Source of the DNA: Pullilachnospira sp963929535
Lineage (GTDB): Bacteria; Bacillota; Clostridia; Lachnospirales; Lachnospiraceae
Assembly (NCBI GenBank): GCA_963929535.1
Contig: CAWVIZ010000005.1
Span: 124,001 to 188,000 of the forward strand
DNA: 64,000 nt
Reading direction: 5' to 3'
Shown: piece by piece, positions 1 through 8,868 of the stretch
Layout of the letters: the number at the start of each line of letters is the position of its first letter
How positions within the stretch are numbered: position 1 is the first letter of the stretch
The notes under the pieces: model-generated
The model's database searches: none
What the model was told of the DNA's origin: nothing
What the model saw: the letters and a program-made list of their open reading frames with translations, nothing else
Translations under genes and position numbers: made by a program

Positions 1-723
1 CGCTGTGGAATAGATATGTTTTCCCACGGAGGTGGAGCCCACGAAGGTGATACCGCTGATATCCGGATGGCTCAGGAAGATTTCAGCTTCGTGACGGGAG
101 CAGGTTACGATGTTGATCACGCCGTCCGGAAGACCGGCCTCCTTGTAGAGTTCGGCGATCCTCATACAGGTCTGGGGTGTGAAGGTGGCAGCCTTCAGAA
201 CGATGGTATTTCCGCAGGCAATGCAGATGGGGGTCATCCAGCCCATGGGGATCATAGCCGGGAAATTGAAGGGAACGATCCCTGCGAATACGCCCAGAGG
301 CATCCGGTAGGATACCGTATCATAGCCTTTGGAAGCGTCCATCAGACTTTCGCCCATCATCAGGGAGGGCGCGGAGATGGCCTGCTCTGTGCCTTCAATG
401 GCTTTCAGCACATCTCCTTCGGATTCCGCCCAGTTTTTACCGTTTTCTCTGGCCACGGACATGGTCAGCTCTTCCATATGCTGGTACAGCAGTTCCCGTA
501 CCTTGTACAGAATGGCAACCCGCTTTTTTACCGGAGTGGCGGACCACTGGGGAAACGCGGCTTTTGCGGCGGCGATGGCTTCCTCCACCTCATCCGGCGT
601 ACAGCAGGGAACCTTGGCGATCACTTCCCCCGTACTGGGATTGTAGGCATCCGTATACTTGTCCGTTTTGGATTCCTTGAAGGATCCGTTTACATAGTAG
701 CCCAGTTTTTTGATTTCTCCCAT
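1..723 (-). CDS. mmsA: Methylmalonate-semialdehyde dehydrogenase (acylating), N-terminal part, cut by window edge
   Basis: About 241 N-terminal residues are visible; the gene runs off the left edge, so the catalytic cysteine is outside the window. The translation starts MGEIKKLGYYVNG and contains the aldehyde-dehydrogenase stretches NFPAMIPMGWM and GITFVGSTSVGKHIY, typical of MMSDH/IolA. The family makes acetyl-CoA or propionyl-CoA from malonate- or methylmalonate-semialdehyde and completes inositol catabolism, which fits the iolCDBE operon at 10-14 kb. The ATG at 723 follows a good GGAGAG ribosome binding site. A consensus promoter lies about 300 bp upstream (1016-1044), so the leader would be unusually long and include dispersed repeats. 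The family call is firm; assignment to inositol rather than valine breakdown is inferred from the neighbourhood. Confidence 0.93.
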   Translation of the reverse strand, partial: MGEIKKLGYYVNGSFKESKTDKYTDAYNPSTGEVIAKVPCCTPDEVEEAIAAAKAAFPQWSATPVKKRVAILYKVRELLYQHMEELTMSVARENGKNWAESEGDVLKAIEGTEQAISAPSLMMGESLMDASKGYDTVSYRMPLGVFAGIVPFNFPAMIPMGWMTPICIACGNTIVLKAATFTPQTCMRIAELYKEAGLPDGVINIVTCSRHEAEIFLSHPDISGITFVGSTSVGKHIYSTA

Positions 724-798
724 GACATAACTCTCCTTTTTGATGTGTTTGATTCCCGCAGACAGCCGGACCTCCAGGCCGGCATAGCCATTTGACAG

Positions 799-914
799 CG
801 CTGCGTGCCGGCGGCATGCGCATGGCGCCCAACGAAGCAGAACCAAGACCTGCCGCGAGGGGCGCTGTGTGCCAGCGGCACACGTTTAGCGCCGACCGCA
901 GCGAAGCGAAGACC
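799..914. repeat. Two diverged copies of a dispersed palindromic repeat
   Basis: A copy at 863-914 carries GTGTGCC-AGC-GGCACAC followed by GTTTAGCGCCGACCGCAGCG and matches the tandem units at 1106-1258 closely. A more degenerate copy lies at 799-850. Both lie inside the predicted 5' leader of the dehydrogenase gene. No protein is likely here; the open frames through the unit are low-complexity. Confidence 0.7.
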
Positions 915-1015
915 AGACACCCCGCTGCTCTTTAGCCCGGCGATTTTAATGTTTTGCTGCCTGTAACGGAATATTTGACTAAAAAATGAGTAACTTATTG
1001 GTAAGTGTTGAATAT

Positions 1016-1044
1016 ATTTTAACCACTTTTGGCGATAAAGTCAA
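1016..1044 (-). promoter_or_regulatory. Sigma-A promoter for the dehydrogenase gene
   Basis: On the minus strand, TTGACT (1039-1044) and TAAAAT (1016-1021) are separated by exactly 17 bases. Transcription would begin near 1009, giving a leader of about 285 nt through the repeats at 799-914. Confidence 0.65.
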
Positions 1045-1105
1045 TGGGGAAGACAGATTTTGTGTGATCCGGGGTAACAGTTCAGCATTCCAATGTTCTG
1101 TGGGG

Positions 1106-1258
1106 CGCTGTGTGCCAGTGGCACACGTTTAGCGCCGACCGGAGCGGAGCGAAGACCGCTGTGTGCCAGTGGCACACGTTTGGCGCCGACCGGAGCGGAG
1201 CGAGAACCGCTGTGTGCCAGTGGCACACGTTTAGCGCCGACCGGAGCGGAGCGAGAAC
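1106..1258. repeat. Three tandem 51-bp repeats with an internal palindrome
   Basis: Units start at 1106, 1157 and 1208 with an exact 51-bp period. Each holds the perfect inverted repeat GTGTGCCA-G-TGGCACAC, then GTTTRGCGCCGACCGGAGCG. Units differ at only a few positions. There are no unique spacers, so this is not a CRISPR array. Related copies lie at 799-914. The G+C is higher than in the flanking AT-rich sequence at 950-1090. Function unknown; it resembles REP/BIME-type intergenic repeats. Confidence 0.85.
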
Positions 1259-1533
1259 CTGCCGCATTTGCGGCGGGATCCCGAGGTCTGCGGGCGCCAG
1301 GCTGCAGCTTGGCCGGGCATTTTTTGAAATCATATTTTCAGAGCGGATCTGCTGTGGAAGGATCAAAAAATTGACAGCGAAGCCGTCAGACATCTCCTGC
1401 TTGCGGAGGATAAGTTGGGGTGAAAAATGGTGAAATATTCTGTGAAAAATGGTATGATTAATAAATCGATTTCAGTATCTGGCCGGGTCAAAGATACCGC
1501 AGCAAGTTGACAGGGCATGAAAATTGAAAAACA

Positions 1534-1569
1534 CCGCCAAATGGACATGCCGGCATGTCCATTTGGCGG
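1534..1569. promoter_or_regulatory. Perfect 36-bp palindrome, likely operator of the ABC exporter operon
   Basis: The left arm CCGCCAAATGGACATGCC (1534-1551) is followed without a loop by its exact complement (1552-1569). It ends 41 bp before the start of the first exporter gene. A possible -35 TTGACA at 1507-1512 lies just upstream but has no good -10, so a bound regulator could act at the promoter. No regulator gene is adjacent. There is no T-tract, which argues against a terminator. Confidence 0.6.
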
Positions 1570-1610
1570 ACTGTCTGCGGGCATAAAACAGGATATTTTG
1601 GAGGGGGAAT

Positions 1611-3407
1611 ATGAAAAAATGGAAAACACTGGTCTGGGCCTTTTGTTTTGCCTGGAGACTGGATAAAAGAATGCTGCTGGCCTGCTTTGGGATCAATGCG
1701 GTGATATCTGTGATGCCTGCGGCAGTACTGCACTATAATCAGCAGGTAATTGCCGGGATTACAGAGTTTGCCGGCAGAGGAAATGGTACTTTTGGGGAGA
1801 TTGCGGGAGGGATCATTGCCCTGGGACTGGCCATGACGGTATACGGACTTTCCAACAGGATAAATGGCGATCTTTTATATATGATAATGTACGATTCCTA
1901 TTATCTGGGGATGGAGGAAGCTCTGATGGAAAAGATCCAGAGAATTCCGTATAAGGTTCTGAAGCAGAGAAAAACCCAGGAAGAGTATATTGCAGTGATC
2001 AATCGGGCGGGATCTCTGACGGATCTGACCAGTGCCCTCTGCGTTCTTTCTGGCAGGATTCTGACGGCAGTTTCTCTATTGCTGGTGGTGATCCGGCAGT
2101 CTGTCTGGAGCTTTTGGATCGTGCTGATCTATATCGTGGTTTCTGCGGCGGTCAGCAGCAGGTACATTGACCGGCAGCGGGTGAATATGCTGGAGGTCAG
2201 GAAAAATGAAAATGTGGCAGCGTATTTTCAAAATCTGCCGTTGAATCCCGGCGTGGCAAAAGAGATACGTATCTATGATACATACAGGGATATTCTGAAG
2301 CAGTGGGGACAGGCATTTGAAAATATTGAGAAACAGGAACGGACGTATGCATGGGGAAAGGAGTCGCAGAGCTTCCGGAACGGAGTGGGACTTTATGTGT
2401 TTGTGGCACTGCTGTGCGTGTTTCAGATTTTCCAGATTGCCGGAGGACGCATGACTGTGGATGCGTTTCTGACGATTTTCCTTCTCTGCCAGAATCTCAG
2501 CGGTACTGTCCGTGATATAACGGGAAGCATGATCAGTCTGGATTACGGACTTTTCTCCCTGGAAAGGCAGAAGAGATTTCTGCAGGAAATGCCGGAGATG
2601 AATGCCTCTGAGGAAAGCCAGAGGAAATTTCGGGAAACGTCCCAGGCCCCTGCCGGAGAATGCCTTGTACAGCTTCGGGACGTATCCTTTGGATATGAGG
2701 AAAAAATCATTTTAAAGAATATCAGGCTGGATGTGAAGAAAGGGGAGGTCATTGCCTTGCTGGGGCGTAACGGAAGCGGGAAGAGTACCCTGGCCAAGGT
2801 GATCGCGGGACAGCTTTGGCCGGATGAGGGAGAGCTCTTCTTTCAGGGATGCCCGTATCAGAAAGAAAATATGGAGTCCATAAGGAAAAAGATTGGTATT
2901 TATTTCCAGGATTTTTTTCTGTTTCACATGACTTTGAAGGAAAATATCCAGATAGGAAGCATTGATTGTACGGACAGTGAGGAGCTGGAAAGGGTGCTGA
3001 CGCTGGGAGATGTCCGGGGAATCCTGAAAAAGCTTCCCCAAGGGGCAGATCAGATGCTGAAGAAGGATGTAGATAAAAACGGTGCGGTCCTTTCGGGAGG
3101 AGAACAGCAGAAGGTGGGGGTGGCCCGGGCGTTTTATGGAGATAAAGAGCTCCTGATCTTTGATGAGCCGGCGGCAGCTCTGGATCCCATAGCGGAAATC
3201 CGGCAGTTTGAAAATATCCGCGCGTCGGTGAAGGATCGGGCAGCCATCCTTATCAGCCACAGGATCGGTTTTGCCAGACTGGCGGATCGGATCGTGGTTC
3301 TGCAGGATGGAGAGATTGCGGAACAGGGAACCCATGAGGAATTGATGGAAAGGCAGGGAGTCTACTATGAACTTTTTTTGCAGCAGGCTCAGTGGTATCA
3401 GGAATGA
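1611..3407 (+). CDS. ABC exporter, fused permease/ATPase subunit A
   Basis: This is a 598-residue half-transporter of normal size for heterodimeric ABC exporters. The N-terminal half (to about residue 320) is hydrophobic with several membrane spans. The ATPase half has Walker A GRNGSGKST near residue 385, signature LSGGEQQK near 493 and Walker B LLIFDEP near 514. The start has a GGAGGGGG ribosome binding site and sits behind the palindrome at 1534-1569. The stop overlaps the start of a second exporter gene by ATGA, so the two probably form a heterodimer. Substrate cannot be read from the sequence; exporters of this type move peptides, lipids or drugs. It is not an importer, since no binding protein is present. 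Confidence 0.9.
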   Translation: MKKWKTLVWAFCFAWRLDKRMLLACFGINAVISVMPAAVLHYNQQVIAGITEFAGRGNGTFGEIAGGIIALGLAMTVYGLSNRINGDLLYMIMYDSYYLGMEEALMEKIQRIPYKVLKQRKTQEEYIAVINRAGSLTDLTSALCVLSGRILTAVSLLLVVIRQSVWSFWIVLIYIVVSAAVSSRYIDRQRVNMLEVRKNENVAAYFQNLPLNPGVAKEIRIYDTYRDILKQWGQAFENIEKQERTYAWGKESQSFRNGVGLYVFVALLCVFQIFQIAGGRMTVDAFLTIFLLCQNLSGTVRDITGSMISLDYGLFSLERQKRFLQEMPEMNASEESQRKFRETSQAPAGECLVQLRDVSFGYEEKIILKNIRLDVKKGEVIALLGRNGSGKSTLAKVIAGQLWPDEGELFFQGCPYQKENMESIRKKIGIYFQDFFLFHMTLKENIQIGSIDCTDSEELERVLTLGDVRGILKKLPQGADQMLKKDVDKNGAVLSGGEQQKVGVARAFYGDKELLIFDEPAAALDPIAEIRQFENIRASVKDRAAILISHRIGFARLADRIVVLQDGEIAEQGTHEELMERQGVYYELFLQQAQWYQE

Positions 3408-5221
3408 AGATTACAGAGAACAAAGAAAAAGTGAAAAATATCCCTTTTGCGCAGAAGATAAGGATCCTGGGAAGGGCGCTGAAGGTAAGTTTTCGTACAA
3501 AAAGCCGGCTTTCAAGAGCTATCTGTGTGCTGGGATTTGGCATGGCCTTCTTTCCGGCGCTGATTTCTTTGGAGCTGGAACAATTTTCCAATAGTGTCCA
3601 GGAGCTGGCGGAAGGATCGGGAACCGTTAAGCGTTCATTGGCACTTTTAGGACTGCTGATCGGCCTTTATATCCTGCAGCTTGGTTATGAATTTCTCAGA
3701 GCTTACGCACTGGCCAAAGATAAGCTGGCTACAACCCGGTACATTAAAGAAAAGATCATCCAGTGCACATGCCGGGTACCCTACAGCTATGTGGAGAATG
3801 ATTCCAGATTCCGGGAGCAGATCGCATTTGCCGAGTCCTATGCGGGCGGCCGTGTGGCGGAAAGTATGCAGGCGGTGGTTTCTGTTCTGCAGTATGCCAT
3901 AACCTTTGGCAGTACCGTCTGGATCCTGTGCAGAGTTCATGTACTGATCGTGGTTATCCTGCTGATCACCTGCATTCCGGCAGTGATTCTGGCCGCCGTC
4001 CAGAAGGATGAAACCTATCGGGCCAGTACCAAGTGGATGACGGAGGGAGTATGGGTGATCCACCAGTTTTTTATGTGCTGCGGTACGGAATCCTTAAACG
4101 AAGTCCGCCATCTGGGGATCTTCCCGTTCCTTAAGGAGCGATGGAAAAAGTACAGTCAGGAATACCTGGAGAAGAAGAACGCGCTCACCAGAAAACATGT
4201 ACTGTATAATTCCGCGGCAGATATTCTGAGGAATGTGGTTTATATCGGAGTGCTTTTGCTGGCGGCTCATGAGATTTTTCAAAATCCCGGAATGGGAGTG
4301 GGAGTTTTTATGCTGGTACTGAATTCTTCTTCCCAGTTTCAGAAGGTGACAGCCCAGATCTTTACGGGAATTGTCCGGATTTATTCGGATATCTATTTCA
4401 TGAAGGATTTTTTTGATCTGGAAAATCTTTACCACGTGCCGCCGGTTCAGAAAGAGAAGAAAATGAACGGGTACGATATTCATTTTTCGGGAATTACCTT
4501 CACGTATCCCGGCAAGGAGGTCCCGGCGCTCAGAGATATCTCTTTAAAGATCAGAGAAGGGGAGAAAATTGCCATTGTAGGAGAAAACGGTTCCGGAAAA
4601 ACCACTTTTGTAAATTTACTTTGCGGGCTGTATGCGCCTCAGCAGGGCCAGGTATCCATTGGGGGGAGGAACGTAAACGGAAAACTGGATCTGGTCAGAA
4701 ATCTGGTGGCTGTGGTGTTTCAGGATTTTGGGAAATATGAAGAAAGCATACGCAGAAACATCACTGTTTCGGACAGAAGCAGGGAAAAGGATGATGGATT
4801 TCTGTATGGGCTTCTGAAGCTGGTAGGGCTTGAGGAGCAGGTACGGGAATTCCCCGATGGTCTGGACGAAGTGATGGGGGTGCTGAGTGAAAACGGAAAG
4901 AATCTGTCCGGAGGTCAGTGGCAAAAGCTGGCGCTGGCCCGGGCGCTGAACCGGTCGGAAGCAAAGATCATGATCCTGGATGAGCCTACGGCAGCAATGG
5001 ATGCAGAGGCGGAAACAGAGCTCTACAGAAACTTTACCGATGTTACCGGGGACAGGACCACACTTTTGATCTCTCACCGCCTGGGAGTTACAAAGCTGGT
5101 AGACCGGATCCTGGTATTTAAGGATGGATGTGTGATCGAGAACGGATCCCATCAGGAGCTGATGGAGCAGAAGGGAGAGTATGCCCGGATGTATCAGGCT
5201 CAGGCTGAGTGGTATGCATAG
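3404..5221 (+). CDS. ABC exporter, fused permease/ATPase subunit B
   Basis: About 605 residues. Membrane spans fill the first half. The C-terminal ATPase domain has Walker A GENGSGKTT near residue 392, signature LSGGQWQK, Walker B IMILDEP and the switch motif LLISHR. I chose ATG 3404, which overlaps the upstream TGA as ATGA; a GTG at 3392 is an alternative with slightly better ribosome-binding spacing. Tight coupling to the previous gene supports a heterodimeric exporter. Both subunits keep all ATPase motifs, in contrast to the decayed pair at 46-49 kb. Confidence 0.9.
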   Translation: MKITENKEKVKNIPFAQKIRILGRALKVSFRTKSRLSRAICVLGFGMAFFPALISLELEQFSNSVQELAEGSGTVKRSLALLGLLIGLYILQLGYEFLRAYALAKDKLATTRYIKEKIIQCTCRVPYSYVENDSRFREQIAFAESYAGGRVAESMQAVVSVLQYAITFGSTVWILCRVHVLIVVILLITCIPAVILAAVQKDETYRASTKWMTEGVWVIHQFFMCCGTESLNEVRHLGIFPFLKERWKKYSQEYLEKKNALTRKHVLYNSAADILRNVVYIGVLLLAAHEIFQNPGMGVGVFMLVLNSSSQFQKVTAQIFTGIVRIYSDIYFMKDFFDLENLYHVPPVQKEKKMNGYDIHFSGITFTYPGKEVPALRDISLKIREGEKIAIVGENGSGKTTFVNLLCGLYAPQQGQVSIGGRNVNGKLDLVRNLVAVVFQDFGKYEESIRRNITVSDRSREKDDGFLYGLLKLVGLEEQVREFPDGLDEVMGVLSENGKNLSGGQWQKLALARALNRSEAKIMILDEPTAAMDAEAETELYRNFTDVTGDRTTLLISHRLGVTKLVDRILVFKDGCVIENGSHQELMEQKGEYARMYQAQAEWYA

Positions 5222-5284
5222 TGCTTGGCCGAGCCTTTCCGGGCGTTGGGAGTGAGCGGTGTTAAAAAAGTGAGCAGTGTGACA

Positions 5285-5322
5285 GCCCCCTGCCGGTTTC
5301 CGAACAAAAGCCGGCAGGGGGC
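5285..5322 (+). terminator. Strong hairpin between convergent genes
   Basis: GCCCCCTGCCGG (5285-5296) pairs exactly with CCGGCAGGGGGC (5311-5322). No T-tract follows on either strand, so it may be a Rho-assisted or RNA-protecting hairpin rather than a classic terminator. It lies between the exporter operon and the convergent lactonase gene. Confidence 0.5.
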
Positions 5323-5346
5323 AGATCTCGCCTGTGCCGATGAATC

Positions 5347-6339
5347 TCACGGGGAACATTCCTCCCGGATAAAAGACGGGGAGGGAAAAACGATCCGCCT
5401 GACGGGGAGCGTTCCCAGGCTTCCGTCTTCCGGAGCTCTTTTCAGCAGGATGACCTCATCACTGTTCTGATTGGCGATCCCAAGAAGCCTGTCATCATCC
5501 AGCAGCGCAATGTGCCGCGGACAGCTGCCGCAGCAGGATACCCGGTCTCTGAGGACCGGCGTACCGTCGGCTTCCAGATGAAAGTGCACAATGGTATCCT
5601 CGCCGCGGTTGGCGGCATACAGATCTCTTCCGTCCCGGGTGACGGCCAGTGTGGAACCGGTGCTTTCCCCGTGAAAATCCTTATCCAGCAGAGAATAACC
5701 GGCAATGAGCCGGAGATTTTCCGGCCGGCTGGCATCGATCACCAGAAGCTGGCTGGAATACTCCGTGACACAGTAGAAGAGCTTCCGCCTTTTATCCGGA
5801 TAGAAGTGGCGCGGCCCGCAGCCGGAGGGAAGTTTCAGGATGCTGCAAAAAACCGGAACGCCGTCTTCCACCCGAAAACAGAACACAGCGTCCAGCTCAA
5901 TATTCACCGCATAGAGGCAGTCTCCCAGGATACAGGAAAAATGCATCCGGGATCTTCTTCCGGTGCCGTCATCCAGTTTCTGATGAAAAAGCAGCTTTCC
6001 AAAGGTGCCGTCGCTGTTCAGCCGTATGGTGAAAAAGTGGCCGGTACCCCAGCAGGATCCCGCCAGAAACGTCATGGCGGGATCGGTGGTGATATGGCAC
6101 AGAGCGCCTCCCTCAAGCCGTATAGTATCAACGGGAACCCAGTCATTTCCATTTCTGCGGAAGGAGGACAGGGTCCCGTATTCGTCAAACTCCCCCAGGG
6201 CGAACAGAAAATCTCCCCGACGGCACAGATAGGAAGGATTGTCCAGAGACGCCTGCCAGAGAGGGGCCTCCTGCTTCCAGTCATAGAGTGCTGCAGAGGG
6301 TTGAGAGCCTCTGCTGTAGCCGGATATCCAAAACTTCAT
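5347..6339 (-). CDS. Lactonase-family beta-propeller protein (6-phosphogluconolactonase-like)
   Basis: A 330-residue protein of the seven-bladed propeller lactonase family. It shows the family's repeated blade strands and the motif GPRHFYPDKRRKLFYCVTE (family pattern GPRH-F-P-G). No signal peptide is visible, so it is probably cytoplasmic. YbhE/Pgl-type members hydrolyse 6-phosphogluconolactone, but this family also holds proteins of unknown activity. The start ATG at 6339 has a GGGAGGT ribosome binding site. Its own promoter lies at 6500-6528, although it is co-oriented with the two upstream decarboxylase-family genes. The propeller family call is good; the substrate is unproven. Confidence 0.78.
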   Translation of the reverse strand: MKFWISGYSRGSQPSAALYDWKQEAPLWQASLDNPSYLCRRGDFLFALGEFDEYGTLSSFRRNGNDWVPVDTIRLEGGALCHITTDPAMTFLAGSCWGTGHFFTIRLNSDGTFGKLLFHQKLDDGTGRRSRMHFSCILGDCLYAVNIELDAVFCFRVEDGVPVFCSILKLPSGCGPRHFYPDKRRKLFYCVTEYSSQLLVIDASRPENLRLIAGYSLLDKDFHGESTGSTLAVTRDGRDLYAANRGEDTIVHFHLEADGTPVLRDRVSCCGSCPRHIALLDDDRLLGIANQNSDEVILLKRAPEDGSLGTLPVRRIVFPSPSFIREECSP

Positions 6340-6499
6340 TTTTTTACCTCCCAGATCAGGAATTTTCCCCCAATATTCGCATATCGTGGGATATCCATCC
6401 CGCTTTTTGGCTCATATCGGAGCAGGTCCCAGGGACTTTTGCCCACTTATGAGCATGCTCATGTGGATTCGGACCTTTTGCCCCTGGCATCATAAGGGT

Positions 6500-6528
6500 A
6501 TTGTAATCCAATGTCCCTTCCGGTTCAA
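6500..6528 (-). promoter_or_regulatory. Promoter for the lactonase-like gene
   Basis: TTGAAC (6523-6528) and TACAAT (6500-6505) on the minus strand are spaced by 17 bases. The leader downstream (6340-6490) holds the perfect palindrome ATGAGCATGCTCAT and two similar segments reading TTTTGCCC, so it may be structured. Confidence 0.6.
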
Positions 6529-6570
6529 GAGAGAAAATATCTCGGCAGCGCGGCCTTCGTTCCATATTGT

Positions 6571-6596
6571 CTGTTGCCGGCCTGCCGGTTTCACTG
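6571..6596 (-). repeat. REP-like palindromic repeat, variant copy
   Basis: Read on the minus strand, it begins CAGTGAAACC and ends CCGGCAACAG, close to the 24-bp element at 28704, 34647 and (inverted) 26791. Confidence 0.5.
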
Positions 6597-6608
6597 CCGC
6601 GAAATATG

Positions 6609-7739
6609 TTACAGTTTCCCGTATGTTTCGATACATCTGTGCAGCGCCAGAAGATTTTCCGGAGGAACATCGGGAGAAACGGAACAGGCCGTGCTTAAAA
6701 TATATCCTCTGGAACATTTCTTTCCCGTCTCCAGCCGGCGGCGGGCGGTCTCCATCACTTCTTCCGGCGCCGCGCCGCAGAGCTCATTTACAGAATCCAG
6801 ATTTCCCTTGATAAATACGCTGCCGCCGATTCTGTCCACCGCTTCCCGAAGGTCCACGGTCCCCAGCGGCGGGGGATCCAGACATTCCAGACCGTCGGTA
6901 TTGGTGGCCAGCATCAGATCCAGTCTGTCTCCGATGGCGCCGCAGGTATGAATGTAGCAGGGAATGTCGTACTGCCGGTGAACGGCGTCGATCACCTCTT
7001 TTTCAAAGGGAAGGACATACGTTTCGTACATCGTCCTTGAGATGAGCCCTGCCCCGGCAAAAGGTGAGCTGAGCTTTAAGGCGTCGATCCCCAGACTGCA
7101 CTGGGCAAGGGCAGTCATGATCACGGACCTGTTGATGCGTTCCATCATGATCAGGGCCTTCTCTCTGTCTTCCAGAAGGGATATCAGGCCGTTTTCCACC
7201 CGGTCGAACAGTCCCAGGTACTGTTCAAAGGCGGTTCCCACCTCCCCGTGGATGGAGAGCTGGTCTCCTTTTCGCTCCAGAACCTCCTCCAGGATGTTGA
7301 AGGCCCAGGGCGGCAGCTCTTCTCTGGTCATGGGGAGCCGGATGTCATCAGGAGAAAGCTCTTCAATCTGGGAAGGCCGGTTGTTTTTTTCCTCCTCCAG
7401 AGAATAGGGAAAATCGTTGCGGGGGATCCTGTACTGCTGTCCCGTCTGAAAAGTCACCAGACAGGAGCCGTCCTGATCTCTCCGGACTTTCTTAATGGTA
7501 TCCTTCTGTCCCGGATCCCTGCCGGTGATGCTCACCAGGATCCCATCGAAGTGATACTGCTGTGCCGCCCGGATATAGCTTTCTGCCAGTCCGTGGGGGG
7601 TATACCAGAAATCGATCAGATCCATATGGCTGTGCTGCGCCAGATATCCCAGGGAAAACTGGCACATAAGGGGGATCTGATCCGGTTTTTCCCCGGACAT
7701 AGCCGCTTTCATCCGCTGTTTTGAAGTTATTTGGCTCAT
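6609..7739 (-). CDS. Uroporphyrinogen decarboxylase family protein, MtaA-like methyltransferase type
   Basis: 376 residues with the UroD TIM-barrel fold. Near residue 260 it carries CYIHTCGAIGD, and near the C-terminus ACSVSPDVP. The HxC plus distant Cys pattern matches the zinc site of MtaA/MtbA-type methylcobamide:thiol methyltransferases in this family, so it is more likely a methyl-transfer enzyme than a haem-pathway decarboxylase; no haem genes are nearby. It lies 39 bp downstream of a second family member and is probably co-transcribed with it. The start has an AAAGGAGA ribosome binding site. No corrinoid protein gene is in the window, so the methyl donor or acceptor is unknown. Confidence 0.82.
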   Translation of the reverse strand: MSQITSKQRMKAAMSGEKPDQIPLMCQFSLGYLAQHSHMDLIDFWYTPHGLAESYIRAAQQYHFDGILVSITGRDPGQKDTIKKVRRDQDGSCLVTFQTGQQYRIPRNDFPYSLEEEKNNRPSQIEELSPDDIRLPMTREELPPWAFNILEEVLERKGDQLSIHGEVGTAFEQYLGLFDRVENGLISLLEDREKALIMMERINRSVIMTALAQCSLGIDALKLSSPFAGAGLISRTMYETYVLPFEKEVIDAVHRQYDIPCYIHTCGAIGDRLDLMLATNTDGLECLDPPPLGTVDLREAVDRIGGSVFIKGNLDSVNELCGAAPEEVMETARRRLETGKKCSRGYILSTACSVSPDVPPENLLALHRCIETYGKL

Positions 7740-7778
7740 TTTTCAGACATCTCCTTTCTATGGGGTATCTGTGAGATA

Positions 7779-8828
7779 CTATCTGTAATAAAACGCGTAT
7801 TTTTCCATGGCGTCCATGACGGCCTCCACATTTTCCCGGGGAATCTGGGGATACAGTCCGTAGATCATCATCAGGCCGCCCTGGGGACTCCCCAGCTGCC
7901 GTACCTCCTCCAGAATCAGTTCATGGATCTCTTTGGGAGTCCCGAAACGTGTCACCTTCTGACGGTCGATATCCAGGTCGATGCACAGCCTTCCCTTCAG
8001 ATTCTCCCGTATCCAGTCAACGCCGTTCACCAGATCCTGCAGGTTGATACAGTCTACTCCGCTGTCGATCAGATCATCGATCAGAAGACGGATATCTCCA
8101 TCGGAATGCATGTGAACAGACGCCTGGCGCTCTCTGGCGGCCTGCATCATCCGGCGGTAGCTGGGCTTGATGTATTTGCGGAAATGCTCCGGCGTCAGCA
8201 TAGGACCTATCTGCATACCCAGATCCTCCGGCAGGGAAATGGCGTCCACCTGCAGGCTGAGATACCGCTGTACGATGCCCATGTTGAAGTCCTCCAGCCT
8301 TTCGATCAGATCCATCAGAAGCGGTTCCTCATCGGCCATATCGAACATCAGATTGCTGTATCCCCGCAGATCGCAGAGCTGCAGAAAGGTATGTCCATGG
8401 CGCAGCCCTCCCATCGCCAGCTCTCCGGCAGACTTCTGGGACTCTATCCGCAGGCGTTCCTCTTCCCAGTCCACCGGTCCGATTCCCATCCGGCAGGCAG
8501 GATCGGGGAATTGGTATGAGGCGTATGCGGACCAGTCCTCCAGGGGATGCCTGACAACGGTACCGGTGATCCCGTCATCGGTGGTTTTCCAGAGGCACCC
8601 GAAATCATCTGTATAGGGCTCATCCCTGCGGGCGCACAGAGGGTATTCCGGTGTATACGGCAGCCTGGGCGCTTTAAAATCGGGAAACAGCAGGGGATGA
8701 CGTTCCATCTGTTCCGCCAGCCAGTCCTGGGGATAGTGGTGCCAGCAGGCGGGATTTACCCAGAAACTCATGGGTATGTAGTCCGGATTTTCAAATAAAA
8801 TGGCTCTTTGCCGGTTGGATTTTGTCAT
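7779..8828 (-). CDS. Uroporphyrinogen decarboxylase family protein, divergent member
   Basis: About 349 residues from ATG 8828 (an upstream ATG at 8924 in the same frame reaches into the divergent promoter region and is less likely). The C-terminal two-thirds matches the UroD fold: SVHMHSDGDIRLLIDDL aligns where relatives have HTCG, so the zinc cysteine is replaced and the second cysteine is also absent. It therefore probably differs in metal use or chemistry from its neighbour at 6609-7739. It is the first gene of a minus-strand operon and diverges from the AraC regulator at 8944, which is the likely controller. Catalytic role not assignable. Confidence 0.78.
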   Translation of the reverse strand: MTKSNRQRAILFENPDYIPMSFWVNPACWHHYPQDWLAEQMERHPLLFPDFKAPRLPYTPEYPLCARRDEPYTDDFGCLWKTTDDGITGTVVRHPLEDWSAYASYQFPDPACRMGIGPVDWEEERLRIESQKSAGELAMGGLRHGHTFLQLCDLRGYSNLMFDMADEEPLLMDLIERLEDFNMGIVQRYLSLQVDAISLPEDLGMQIGPMLTPEHFRKYIKPSYRRMMQAARERQASVHMHSDGDIRLLIDDLIDSGVDCINLQDLVNGVDWIRENLKGRLCIDLDIDRQKVTRFGTPKEIHELILEEVRQLGSPQGGLMMIYGLYPQIPRENVEAVMDAMEKYAFYYR

Positions 8829-8868
8829 ACGGTTCTTACCTTTCCTTTCCTGAGTTGTCTGTGATATA

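Noticed and set aside
1106..1258. Possible CRISPR array
   Set aside because: Repeats are directly tandem with a 51-bp period and no unique spacers; no cas genes are present.
1093..1433. Overlapping open frames through the tandem repeats, with repeated CQWHT/CHWHT peptides
   Set aside because: They are open only because the 51-bp unit is a multiple of three without stops; no ribosome binding site, and the same unit gives frames on both strands.
5222..5270. Possible tRNA or small RNA after the first ABC operon
   Set aside because: No cloverleaf, and only the 5285-5322 hairpin is supported.
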